Positions 10,551 through 21,600 of a stretch of 64,000 nt of DNA are shown here, in pieces. Position numbers and translations under genes: made by a program. Within the stretch, counting starts at the first letter, position 1. Every line of letters begins with the position of its first letter. Where the stretch lies: contig NW_027445852.1 of the NCBI RefSeq assembly GCF_050003625.1, positions 124,001 through 188,000 of the forward strand. Reading direction: 5' to 3'. The notes below the pieces were generated by a model that searched no databases, was not told the origin of the DNA, and saw only the letters and a program-made list of their open reading frames with translations. The stretch comes from Haematobia irritans. Its lineage: Eukaryota > Arthropoda > Insecta > Diptera > Muscidae.

Positions 10551-11736
10551 CGAGATTTTCAACAACCGTCACATCAGCCGCTTCGATCGAGTCATCAAGA
10601 ATGTCCTCTTCAGAGATATCGGTGACTCTCTCAATAACCATAGGTTCGACTTTGGTGAGTTCTGAGGCAATAGAAGCCTCCTCACGCATACGGTATCTAT
10701 CCATGTCTTCAACTTTGGTATCTCCCTCGACTTCGCAAGAGGATCCGCTTACTTCTGATTCAGACAGAGGCTTGTCCATTTCTGAATCCTTTAGCTGATC
10801 GTTTTTATACACCTTCATTTGGATATAATGAAAGCCATAACATACACGGCCCTGGGACTTTGCCAGATGTGGCAAAGACTGAGTGTTCAATATAAACACT
10901 GCATGCCGTCTTGGTCCATCCACTTCATCCAAACGGCCAACCTTCCAATCAGCTGTTGGAAGATCTGGATTGCATCGTTTCAGTCTATTTAAAATAGATT
11001 CAGGGTCAGAAGGGTTTGCAGGTATCCAGGCATGTGCTCTAGGTCTAGCCGGTATGTCTTTCTTCTCGACTAACTCTAGAGCAGCTCCTTCCCAAACTTC
11101 ACCAATTAGTATCAGAGCAGCTTTAAAACATTCTATAGACCTCTGGTCCTCAAATGCGACTAGCTTAAATCGTCCTTGATACCAACCAGCCTCTTGGTGT
11201 CGAGGATCTGGGCCGGGAAACTTTTCCAGTACCTGTGAGTAGACGACAGATAGAGCATTCTCAATTTCCCCCCATTTTTGCTTTGGAACCATACCGTCCA
11301 ATGCTCCTTTATTAATGATAGCCATCACAAGGCTATCTTTAGCAACTGAGGCAAACGATCTTTGATCCCTTTTGGAGGATGGCAGCTCATCCGGCGATCG
11401 TTCCCTTTTTCCAGTCTCAAGAATTCCTTGAGCCCATTTTAAGGAATCGCTTTGTTTAGCCGACAACGTGCTTGGGTCGACTGATCCTAACTTCTTTAGG
11501 ATAAACAAAGCATTTCTGCGTTCCTTGAATCTCTTTCGTGAGGGATTACCTCCTTTTGATGTCGTTACCTTAGAAAAAGTTCGACTTGTCAGTGTGTCGC
11601 CACCTGTCGACCCGTCTACAGGTCGACTAATTGGGCCTAACTCTTGGTCATTGCCCAGATTTATAACTCCAGTCGATACCCGTCCACTGGGCCCTGAAGT
11701 TAGCAACCCAGTGGATGACTTGGAATTTCGCTGCAT
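10510..11736 (-). CDS. LOA-like ORF1: gag-like RNA-binding protein
   Basis: 408-aa first ORF of the element, expected to coat the RNA and form the ribonucleoprotein. The start is well supported: GCCACCATG is a strong initiation context, and an in-frame TAA sits two codons upstream (11745-11743). The N-terminal 60 residues are Ser/Thr/Gly-rich, followed by a basic stretch (SRKRFKERR, about 66-74) and another (KRERSPDELPSSKRDQR, about 110-126). The globular centre, about 127-310, has a WYQGRFKLVAFEDQRS segment and ARPRAHAWIP, resembling the DUF4780-type domain I associate with insect retrotransposon gag ORFs (recalled, not searched). The tail, about 318-405, is strongly acidic. No CCHC zinc knuckles are visible, unlike gag of I and jockey elements. 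The last 41 nt overlap the start of ORF2. Confidence 0.88.
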   Translation of the reverse strand: MQRNSKSSTGLLTSGPSGRVSTGVINLGNDQELGPISRPVDGSTGGDTLTSRTFSKVTTSKGGNPSRKRFKERRNALFILKKLGSVDPSTLSAKQSDSLKWAQGILETGKRERSPDELPSSKRDQRSFASVAKDSLVMAIINKGALDGMVPKQKWGEIENALSVVYSQVLEKFPGPDPRHQEAGWYQGRFKLVAFEDQRSIECFKAALILIGEVWEGAALELVEKKDIPARPRAHAWIPANPSDPESILNRLKRCNPDLPTADWKVGRLDEVDGPRRHAVFILNTQSLPHLAKSQGRVCYGFHYIQMKVYKNDQLKDSEMDKPLSESEVSGSSCEVEGDTKVEDMDRYRMREEASIASELTKVEPMVIERVTDISEEDILDDSIEAADVTVVENLDGPTDPPDKSSSL

Positions 11737-11841
11737 GGTGGCTTAATATCCCACCACACTTGAAATTCGTAGTAGGTACCTATTACTATGAGTTTATCCG
11801 CTATTGAAAAAACACGTCCGTTCCGTTCGACGGTTGAATAG
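11737..11841 (-). promoter_or_regulatory. 5' UTR and likely internal promoter of the LOA-like element
   Basis: 105 nt from the element's 5' end to the ORF1 ATG. There is no TATA box upstream inside the element, as expected for LINEs that carry a downstream promoter. GGACGTG at +23 to +29 (11819-11813) resembles the downstream promoter element of TATA-less insect retroposons (RGACGTG, usually about +28 to +34). The somewhat short spacing could mean that four or five 5'-terminal nt are missing from this copy. Confidence 0.45.
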
Positions 11842-11850
11842 GAAATATTA
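11842..11850 (+). repeat. Target-site duplication, right copy (GAAATATTA)
   Basis: Exact repeat of 6820-6828 at the 5' end of the LOA-like element. It shows insertion by target-primed reverse transcription into the jockey-like ORF, and the lack of any mismatch argues that the event is recent. Confidence 0.93.
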
Positions 11851-12474
11851 CAAGACCATATAGATATTATCGAAACATGGTTTAAAAAGTGGAATATAAA
11901 AGTAAATACTGACAAATCGAATCATGTAACATTTACACTTAACAAAGGTAACTGTCCGGAGGTCTATCTAAATGGAGATGTTATTCCAATGGCAAATTGC
12001 GTAAAGTACTTAGGACTAAATATTGACAGACGATTGACGTGGAAGGAGCATATAAAATCAAAACGACAACAGCTTGAAATTAAAACAAAGCGAATGTACT
12101 GGCTTCTAGGTCCAATATCACAGTTGAGATTAGAAAATAAATTATTGCTATACAAAACAACGTTAAAACCAATCTGGACATATGGAATTGAACTTTGGGG
12201 TACAGCAAGCAACTCAAACGTTGAGATACTGCAAAGATATCAATCCAAAACGTTAAGGATGATTACAAGTGCACCGTGGTTTATGACCAACAAAAATATA
12301 CACAAAGATCTTGATGTCCCAATGGTTCGAGATGTAATACGAAAAAGTAGTACAAATTACCTCAATAGACTAAGTAACCACTCGAATATTCTAGCTATAA
12401 CTCTCCTTGATGATACAAATGAATTAAAAAGACTGAAAAGACTTAGTGTTCTCGACTTGCCCTTTTTAACTTAA
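11851..12474 (+). pseudogene. Jockey-like ORF2, RT thumb and C-terminal part
   Basis: Continuation of the jockey-like ORF2 after the LOA-like insertion: 207 codons with no internal stop, ending with TAA at 12472-12474. It opens with QDHIDIIETWFKKW, the segment expected shortly after YADD, and contains CVKYLGLNIDRRLTWKEH (Lys codon 12004-12006), LLYKTTLKPIWTYGIELWG and the C-terminal LSVLDLPFLT. The first in-frame ATG at 11989 is internal to the domain, not a real start. No RNase H or zinc-binding tail follows, as is usual for the jockey clade. Confidence 0.92.
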
Positions 12475-12677
12475 GTCAAAATTATATGTATGTAGTCTGC
12501 AAATTTCATGGTATAAAAGTTATGTTTTTATGATATTAATTTTGTTTTTGAACAATTTCATCTAATGATTTAAGTTTAATGGAGCTTAACATAACATGTC
12601 ATGTATTGTAAATTCATCCAACCAATTTGCTTAATATTTGTGTATTGTAAATAGATTGCAAATAAAGATATAAAGAG
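12475..12677 (+). other. 3' UTR of the jockey-like element
   Basis: AT-rich sequence of about 200 nt with no ORF between the ORF2 stop and the poly(A). It ends with the polyadenylation signal and a short GATATAAAGAG spacer. Nothing else is recognised in it. Confidence 0.8.
12661..12666 (+). terminator. Polyadenylation signal AATAAA of the jockey-like element
   Basis: AATAAA lies 12 nt upstream of the genomic poly(A) tract, a normal signal-to-tail distance for a retrotranscribed mRNA 3' end. Confidence 0.85.
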
Positions 12678-12694
12678 AAAAAAAAAAAAAAAAA
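12678..12694 (+). other. Poly(A) tail of the jockey-like element
   Basis: A run of 17 A, directly followed by TATAAAAATTTC of the satellite. The exact end is ambiguous by a base or so because the satellite at this point may also begin with A. Confidence 0.9.
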
Positions 12695-15600
12695 TATAAA
12701 AATTTCAATTTTTTGAGGATTTTCGTCGAAATTTGGATTTTTTGGGGGTGGTCACGAATTGAGGTCCTTTTGGCTCTAGGACGCATATTTAAGGAGTTAT
12801 GGCCAAAATAAGTTTTTCATATAAAAATTTCAATTTTTTGAGGATTTTCATCAAAATTGTGATTTTTTGGGGATGGTCACGAATTGAGGTCCTTTTGGCT
12901 CTAGGAAGCATATTTAAGGAGTTATGGCCCAAATAAGTTTTTCATATAAAAATTTCAATTTTTTGAGGATTTTCGTCGAAATTTGGATTTTTTGGGGGTG
13001 GTCACGAATTGAGGTCATTTTGGCTCTGGGACGCATATTTAAGGAGTTATGGCCACAATAAGTTTTTCATATAAAAATTTCAATTTTCTGAGGATTTTCA
13101 TCAAAATTTTGATTTTTTGCGGATGGTCACGAATTGAGGTCCTTTTGGCTCTAGGACGCATATTTAAGGAGTTATGGCCAAAATAAGTTTTTCATATAAA
13201 AATTTCAATTTTTTGAGGATTTTCGTCGAAATTTGGATTTTTTGGGGATGGTCACGAATTGAGGTCCTTTTGGCTCTAGGACGCATATTTAAGGAGTTAT
13301 GGCCAAAATAAGTTTTTCATATAAAAATTTCAATTTTTTGAGGATTTTCATCAAAATTTTGATTTTTTGGGAGTGATCACGAATTGAGGTCCTTTTGGCT
13401 CTAGGACGCATATTTAAGGAGTTATGGCCAAAATAAGTTTTTCATATAAAAATTTCAATTTTTTGAGGATTTTCATCAAAATTTTGATTTTGTGGGAGTG
13501 ATCACGAATTGAGGTCCTTTTGGCTCTAGGACGCATATTTAAGGAGTTATGGCCAAAATAAGTTTTTCATATAAAAATTTAAATTTTTTGAGGATTTCAT
13601 CAAAATTTTGATTTTTTGGGAGTGATCACGAATTGAGGTCCTTTTGGCTCTAGGACGCATATTTAAGGAGTTATGGCCAAAATAAGTTTTTCATATAAAA
13701 ATTTCATTTTTTTGAGGATTTTCGTCGAAATTTTGATTTTTTGGGGGTGGTCACGAATTGAGGTCCTTTTGGCTCTAGGACGCATATTTAAGGACTTATG
13801 GCCACAATAAGTTTTTCATATAAAAATTTCATTTTTTTGAGGATTTTCGTCGAAATTTGGATTTTTTGCGGGTGGTCACGAATTGAGGTCCTTTTGGCTC
13901 TAGGACGCATATTTAAGGAGTTATGGCCAAAATAAGTTTTTCATATAAAAATTTCATTTTTTTGAGGATTGTCATCAAAATTTTGATTTTGTGGGAGTGA
14001 TCACGAATTGAGGTCCTTTTGGCTCTAGGACGCATATTTAAGGAGTTATGGCCAAAATAAGTTTTTCATATAAAAATTTCATTTTTTTGAGGATTTTCGT
14101 CGAAATTTGGATTTTTTGCGGGTGGTCACGAATTGAGGTCCTTTTGGCTCTAGGACGCATATTTAAGGAGTTATGGCCAAAATAAGTTTTTCATATAAAA
14201 ATTTCAATTTTTTGAGGATTTTCGTCGAAATTTGGATTTTTTGCGGGTGGTCACGAATTGAGGTCCTTTTGGCTCTAGGACGCATATTTAAGGAGTTATG
14301 GCCAAAATAAGTTTTTTATATAAAAATTTCAATTTTTTGAGGATTTTCATCAAAATTTTGATTTTTTGGGGATGGTCACGAATTGAGGTCCTTTTGGCTC
14401 TAGGACGCATATTTAAGGAGTTATGGCCAAAATAAGTTTTTCATATAAAAATTTCAATTTTTTGAGGATTTTCGTCGAAATTTGGATTTTTTGGGGGTGG
14501 TCACGAATTGAGGTCATTTTGGCTCTAGGACGCATATTTAAGGAGTTATGGCCAAAATAAGTTTTTCATATAAAAATTTCAATTTTTTGAGGATTGTCAT
14601 CAAAATTTTGATTTTGTGGGAGTGATCACGAATTGAGGTCCTTTTGGCTCTAGGACGCATATTTAAGGAGTTATGGCCAAAATAAGTTTTTCATATAAAA
14701 ATTTCATTTTTTTGAGGATTTTCGTCGAAATTTTGATTTTTTGGGGGTGGTCACGAATTGAGGTCCTTTTGGCTCTAGGACGCATATTTAAGGAGTTATG
14801 GCCAAAATAAGTTTTTCATATAAAAATTTCAATTTTTTGAGGATTTTCATCAAAATTTTGATTTTTTGGGAGTGATCACGAATTGAGGTCCTTTTGGCTC
14901 TAGGACGCATATTTAAGGAGTTATGGCCCAAAATAAGTTTTTCATATAAAAATTTCAATTTTTTGAGGATTTTCGTCGAAATTTTGATTTTTTGGGGGTG
15001 GTCACGAATTGAGGTCCTTTTGGCTCTAGGACGCATATTTAAGGAGTTATGGCCAAAATAAGTTTTTCATATAAAAATTTCATTTTTTTTAGGATTTTCG
15101 TCGAAATTTTGATTTTTTGGGGGTGGTCACGAATTGAGGTCCTTTTGGCTCTAGGACGCATATTTAAGGAGTTGTGGCCAAAATAAGTTTTTCATATAAA
15201 AATTTCAATTTTTTGAGGATTTTCGTCGAAATTTGGATTTTTTGGGGGTGGTCACGAATTGAGGTCCTTTTGGCTCTAGGACGCATATTTAAGGAGTTAT
15301 GGCCAAAATAAGTTTTTCATATAAAAATTTCAATTTTTTGAGGATTTTCATCAAAATTTTGATTTTTTGGGGATGGTCACGAATTGAGGTCCTTTTGGCT
15401 CTAGGACGCATATTTAAGGAGTTGTGGCCAAAATAAGTTTTTCATATAAAAATTTCAATTTTTTGAGGATTTTCGTCGAAATTTGGATTTTTTGGGGGTG
15501 GTCACGAATTGAGGTCCTTTTGGCTCTAGGACGCATATTTAAGGAGTTATGGCCAAAATAAGTTTTTCATATAAAAATTTCAATTTTTTGAGGATTTTCA

Positions 15601-18600
15601 TCAAAATTTTGATTTTTTGGGAGTGATCACGAATTGAGGTCCTTTTGGCTCTAGGACGCATATTTAAGGAGTTATGGCCAAAATAAGTTTTTCATATAAA
15701 AATTTCAATTTTTTGAGGATTTTCGTCGAAATTTGGATTTTTAGGGGGTGGTCACGAATTGAGGTCCTTTTGGCTCTAGGACGCATATTTAAGGAGTTAT
15801 GGCCAAAATAAGTTTTTCATATAAAAATTTAAATTTTTTGAGGATTTTCATCAAAATTTTGATTTTTTGGGAGTGATCACGAATTGAGGTCCTTTTGGCT
15901 CTAGGACGCATATTTAAGGAGTTATGGCCAAAATAAGTTTTTCATATAAACATTTCAATTTTTTTAAGATTTTCATCAAAATTTTGATTTTTTGGGAGTG
16001 ATCACGAATTGAGGTCCTTTTGGCTCTAGGACGCATATTTAAGGAGTTATGGCCAAAATAAGTTTTTTATATAAAAATTTCAATTTTTTGAGGATTTTCA
16101 TCAAAATTTTGATTTTTTGGGAGTGATCACGAATTGAGGTCCTTTTGGCTCTAGGACGCATATTTAAGGAGTTATGGCCAAAATAAGTTTTTCATATAAA
16201 AATTTCATTTTTTTGAGGATTTTCGTCGAAATTTTGATTTTTTGGGGGTGGTCACGAATTGAGGTCCTTTTGGCTCTAGGACGCATATTTAAGGAGTTGT
16301 GGCCAAAATAAGTTTTTCATATAAAAATTTCAATTTTTTGAGGATTTTCGTCGAAATTTGGATTTTTTGGGGATGGTCACGAATTGAGGTCCTTTTGGCT
16401 CTAGGACGCATATTTAAGGAGTTATGGCCAAAATAAGTTTTTCATATAAAAATTTCAATTTTTTGAGGATTTTCGTCGAAATTTGGATTTTTAGGGGGTG
16501 GTCACGAATTGAGGTCCTTTTGGCTCTAGGACGCATATTTAAGGAGTTATGGCCCAAAATAAGTTTTTCATATAAAAATTTCAATTTTTGAGGATTTTCG
16601 TCGAAATTTGGATTTTTTGGGGGTGGTCACGAATTGAGGTCCTTTTGGCTCTAGGACGCATATTTAAGGAGTTATGGCCAAAATAAGTTTTTCATATAAA
16701 AATTTCAATTTTTTGAGGATTTTCATCAAAATTTTGATTTTGTGGGAGTGATCACGAATTGAGGTCCTTTTGGCTCTAGGACGCATATTTAAGGAGTTAT
16801 GGCCAAAATAAGTTTTTCATATAAAAATTTAAATTTTTTGAGGATTTTCATCAAAATTTTGATTTTTTGGGGATGGTCACGAATTGAGGTCCTTTTGGCT
16901 CTAGGACGCATATTTAAGGAGTTATGGCCAAAATAAGTTTTTTATATAAAAATTTCAATTTTTTGAGGATTTTCATCAAAATTTTGATTTTTTGGGGATG
17001 GTCACGAATTGAGGTCCTTTTGGCTCTAGGACGCATATTTAAGGAGTTATGGCCAAAATAAGTTTTTCATATAAAAATTTCATTTTTTTGAGGATTTTCG
17101 TCGAAATTTGGATTTTTTGGGGGTGGTCACGAATTGAGGTCCTTTTGGCTCTAGGACGCATATTTAAGGAGTTATGGCCAAAATAAATTTTTCATATAAA
17201 ATTTCAATTTTTTGAGGATTTTCATCAAAATTTTGATTTTTTGGGAGTGATCACGAATTGAGGTCCGTTTGGCTCTAGGACGCATATTTAAGGAGTTATG
17301 GCCAAAATAAGTTTTTCATATAAAAATTTAAATTTTTTGAGGATTTTCGTCGAAATTTGGATTTTTTGGGGGTGGTCACGAATTGAGGTCATTTTGGCTC
17401 TGGGACGCATATTTAAGGAGTTATGGCCAAAATAAGTTTTTCATATAAAAATTTCAATTTTTTGAGGATTTTCGTCGAAATTTGGATTTTTAGGGGGTGG
17501 TCACGAATTGAGGTCCTTTTGGCGCTAGGACGCATATTTAAGGAGTTATGGCCAAAATAAGTTTTTCATATAAAAATTTCAATTTTTTGAGGATTTTCGT
17601 CGAAATTTGGATTTTTTGGGGGTGGTCACGAATTGAGGTCCTTTTGGCGCTAGGACGCATATGTAAGGAGTTATGGCCAAAATAAGTTTTTCATATAAAA
17701 ATTTCAATTTTTTGAGGATTTTCATCAAAATTTTGATTTTTTGGGGGTGGTCACGAATTGAGGTCCTTTTGGCTCTAGGACGCATATTTAAGGAGTTATG
17801 GCCCAAAATAAGTTTTTCATATAAATTTCAATTTTTTGAGGATTTTCGTCGAAATTTGGATTTTTTGGGGGTGGTCACGAATTGAGGTCCTTTTGGCTCT
17901 AGGACGCATATTTAAGGAGTTATGGCCAAAATAAGTTTTTCATATAAAAATTTCAATTTTTTGAGGATTTTCATCAAAATTTTGATCTTTTGCGGGTGGT
18001 CACGAATTGAGGTCCTTTTGGCTCTAGGACGCATATTTAAGGAGTTATGGCCCAAAATAAGTTTTTCATATAAAAATTTCAATTTTTTGAGGATTTTCAT
18101 CAAAATTTTGATTTTTTGGGGATGGTCACGAATTGAGGTCCTTTTGGCTCTAGGACGCATATTTAAGGAGTTATGGCCACAATAAGTTTTTCATATAAAA
18201 ATTTCAATTTTCTGAGGATTTTCATCAAAATTTTGATTTTTTGGGGATGGTCACGAATTGAGGTCCTTTTGGCTCTAGGACGCATATTTAAGGAGTTATG
18301 GCCAAAATAAGTTTTTCATATAAAAATTTCAATTTTTTGAGGATTTTCATCAAAATTTTGATTTTTTGGGCATGGTCACGAATTGAGGTCCTTTTGGCTC
18401 TAGGACGCATATTTAAGGAGTTATGGCCAAAATAAGTTTCTCATATAAAAATTTCTATTTTTTGAGGATTTCATCAAAATTTTGATTTTCTGGGGATGGT
18501 CACGAATTGAGGTCCTTTTGGCTCTAGGAAGCATATTTAAGGAGTTATGGCCAAAATAAGTTTTTCATATAAAAATTTCAATTTTTTGAGGATTTTCGTC

Positions 18601-21600
18601 GAAATTTGGATTTTTTGGGGGTGGTCACGAATTGAGGTCCTTTTGGCTCTAGGACGCATATTTAAGGAGTTATGGCCACAATAAGTTTTTCATATAAAAA
18701 TTTCAATTTTCTGAGGATTTTCATCAAAATTTTGATTTTTTGGGAGTGATCACGAATTGAGGTCCTTTTGGCTCTAGGAAGCATATTTAAGGAGTTATGG
18801 CCAAAATAAGTTTTTCATATAAAAATTTCAATTTTTTGAGGATTGTCATCAAAATTTTGATTTTGTGGGAGTGATCACGAATTGAGGTCCTTTTGGCTCT
18901 AGGACGCATATTTAAGGAGTTATGGCCAAAATAAGTTTTTCATATAAAAATTTCATTTTTTTGAGGATTTTCGTCGAAATTTTGATTTTTTGGGGGTGGT
19001 CACGAATTGAGGTCCTTTTGGCTCTAGGACGCATATTTAAGGAGTTATGGCCAAAATAAGTTTTTCATATAAAAATTTGATTTTTTTTTGAGGATTTTTG
19101 ATTTTTTGGGGATGGTCACGAATTGAGGTCCTTTTGGCTCTAGGACGCATATTTAAGGAGTTATGGCCAAAATAAGTTTTTCATATAAAAATTTAAATTT
19201 TTTGAGGATTTTCATCAAAATTTTGATTTTTTGGGGATGGTCACGAATTGAGGTCCTTTTGGCTCTAGGACGCATATTTAAGGAGTTATGGCCAAAATAA
19301 GTTTTTTATATAAAAATTTCAATTTTTTGAGGATTTTCATCAAAATTTTGATTTTGTGGGAGTGATCACGAATTGAGGTCCTTTTGGCTCTAGGACGCAT
19401 ATTTAAGGAGTTATGGCCAAAATAAGTTTTTCATATAAAAATTTCATTTTTTTGAGGATTTTCGTCGAAATTTTGATTTTTTGGGGGTGGTCACGAATTG
19501 AGGTCCTTTTGGCTCTAGGAAGCATATTTAAGGAGTTATGGCCAAAATAAGTTTTTCATATAAAAATTTCAATTTTTTGAGGATTTTCATCAAAATTTTG
19601 ATTTTTTGGGGGTGGTCACGAATTGAGGTCCTTTTGGCTCTAGGACGCATATTTAAGGAGTTATGGCCAAAATAAGTTTTTCATATAAAAATTTCAATTT
19701 TTTGAGGATTGTCATCAAAATTTTGATTTTGTGGGAGTGATCACGAATTGAGGTCCTTTTGGCTCTAGGACGCATATTTAAGGAGTTATGGCCAAAATAA
19801 GTTTTTCATATAAAAATTTCAATTTTTTGAGGATTTTCGTCGAAATTTGGATTTTTTGGGGGTGGTCACGAATTGAGGTCCTTTTGGCTCTAGGACGCAT
19901 ATTTAAGGAGTTATGGCCAAAATAAGTTTTTCATATAAAAATTTCAATTTTTTGAGGATTTTCGTCGAAATTTGGATTTTTTGGGGGTGGTCACGAATTG
20001 AGGTCCTTTTGGCTCTAGGACGCATATTTAAGGAGTTATGGCCCAAAATAAGTTTTTCATATAAAAATTTCAATTTTTTGAGGATTTTCGTCGAAATTTG
20101 GATTTTTTGGGGGTGGTCACGAATTGAGGTCCTTTTGGCTCTAGGACGCATATTTAAGGAGTTATGGCCAAAATAAGTTTTTCATATAAAAATTTCAATT
20201 TTTTGAGGATTTTCATCAAAATTTTGATTTTTTGGGGATGGTCACGAATTGAGGTCCTTTTGGCTCTAGGACGCATATTTAAGGAGTTATGGCCAAAATA
20301 AGTTTTTCATATAAAAATTTCAATTTTTTGAGGATTTCATCAAAATTTTGATTTTGTGGGAGTGATCACGAATTGAGGTCCTTTTGGCTCTAGGACGCAT
20401 ATTTAAGGAGTTATGGCCAAAATAAGTTTTTCATATAAAAATTTCAATTTGTTGAGGATTTTCGTCGAAATTTGGATTTTTTGGGAGTGATCACGAATTG
20501 AGGTCCTTTTGGCTCTAGGACGCATATTTAAGGAGTTATGGCCAAAATAAGTTTTTCATATAAAAATTTCATTTTTTTGAGGATGTTCGTCGAAATTTGG
20601 ATTTTTTGGGGGTGGTCACGAATTGAGGTCCTTTTGGCTCTAGGACGCATATTTAAGGAGTTATGGCCAAAATAAGTTTTTCATATAAAAATTTCAATTT
20701 TTTGAGGATTTTCATCAAAATTTTGATTTTTTGGGGATGGTCACGAATTGAGGTCCTTTTGGCTCTAGGAAGCATATTTAAGGAGTTATGGCCACAATAA
20801 GTTTTTCATATAAAAATTTCAATTTTCTGAGGATTTTCATCAAAATTTTGATTTTTTGGGAGTGATCACGAATTGAGGTCCTTTTGGCTCTAGGACGCAT
20901 ATTTAAGGAGTTATGGGCAAAATAAGTTTTTCATATAAAAATTTCATTTTTTTGAGGATTTTCATCAAAATTTTGATTTTTTGGGGGTGGCCACGAATTG
21001 AGGTCCTTTTGGCTCTAGGACGCATATTTAAGGAGTTATGGCCAAAATAAGTTTTTCATATAAAAATTTGATTTTTTTTTTGAGGATTTTCGTCGAAATT
21101 TGGATTTTTTGGGGGTGGTCACGAATTGAGGTCCTTTTGGCTCTAGGACGCATATTTAAGGAGTTATGGCCAAAATAAGTTTTTCATATAAAAATTTCAA
21201 TTTTTTGAGGATTTTCATCAAAATTTTGATTTTTTGGGAGTGATCACGAATTGAGGTCATTTTGGCTCTAGGACGCATATTTAAGGAGTTATGGCCAAAA
21301 TAAGTTTTTCATATAAAAATTTCAATTTTTTGAGGATTTTCATCAAAATTTTGATTTTTTGGGGGTGGTCACGAATTGAGGTCCTTTTGGCTCTAGGACG
21401 CATATTTAAGGAGTTATGGCCAAAATAAGTTTTTCATATAAAAATTTCAATTTTTTGAGGATTGTCATCAAAATTTTGATTTTGTGGGAGTGATCACGAA
21501 TTGAGGTCCTTTTGGCTCTAGGACGCATATTTAAGGAGTTATGGCCAAAATAAGTTTTTCATATAAAAATTTCATTTTTTTGAGGATTTTCATCAAAATT

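Larger units (their letters stand above)
6829..11841 (-). mobile_element. Full-length LOA-like non-LTR retrotransposon (about 5.0 kb)
   Basis: A complete autonomous-type LINE read on the minus strand: 105-nt 5' UTR (11841-11737), ORF1 (11736-10510), ORF2 (10550-6960) overlapping ORF1 by 41 nt, and a 131-nt 3' UTR (6959-6829). There is no poly(A) tail; the 3' end is a short pentamer repeat, sense TTAACCTAACC. It is bounded by a perfect 9-bp target-site duplication. Domain order endonuclease-RT-RNase H-Cys/His, a gag without zinc knuckles and the LQINLHHCKAA start of ORF2 fit the LOA clade (LOA, Bilbo, Baggins and Trim relatives in flies). The I clade also carries RNase H and is the main alternative. 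No stop or frameshift breaks either ORF, so the copy looks recent and possibly competent. Clade assignment is from remembered motif style, not an alignment. Confidence 0.9.
6199..12694 (+). mobile_element. 5'-truncated jockey-clade non-LTR retrotransposon, interrupted by a second LINE
   Basis: LINE fragment inserted in the satellite. It begins abruptly at about 6199 in the middle of a reverse-transcriptase ORF and ends with stop codon 12472-12474, a short 3' UTR, AATAAA at 12661 and a 17-nt poly(A) at 12678-12694. An opposite-strand LOA-like element (6829-11841) splits it, so the jockey-derived DNA is 6199-6828 plus 11851-12694, about 1.47 kb. RT motifs (SYRPISLLP, FLDVKQAFDKVW, GVPQGSVLGP, YADD, KYLGLNID) are typical of the jockey clade, which lacks RNase H; none is seen here. 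Apart from the insertion, the frame is open across about 417 codons, which suggests a fairly young copy. No target-site duplication is found, and about 52 bp of satellite is missing at the junction. Confidence 0.9.

Noticed and set aside
7270..11746. Plus-strand ORFs of 70-153 codons inside the LOA-like element, and the minus-strand ORF 11700-11915
   Set aside because: They overlap the well-supported minus-strand ORFs or the element boundary, and their translations resemble no domain. They are antisense or frame shadows.
11964..12212. Minus-strand ORF of 82 codons
   Set aside because: Antisense shadow of the jockey-like RT C-terminal region.
19060..19105. Possible insertion scar in a shortened monomer
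   Set aside because: The change is explained by loss of about 10 bp between similar GATTTTT runs plus T-run expansion, with no foreign sequence.
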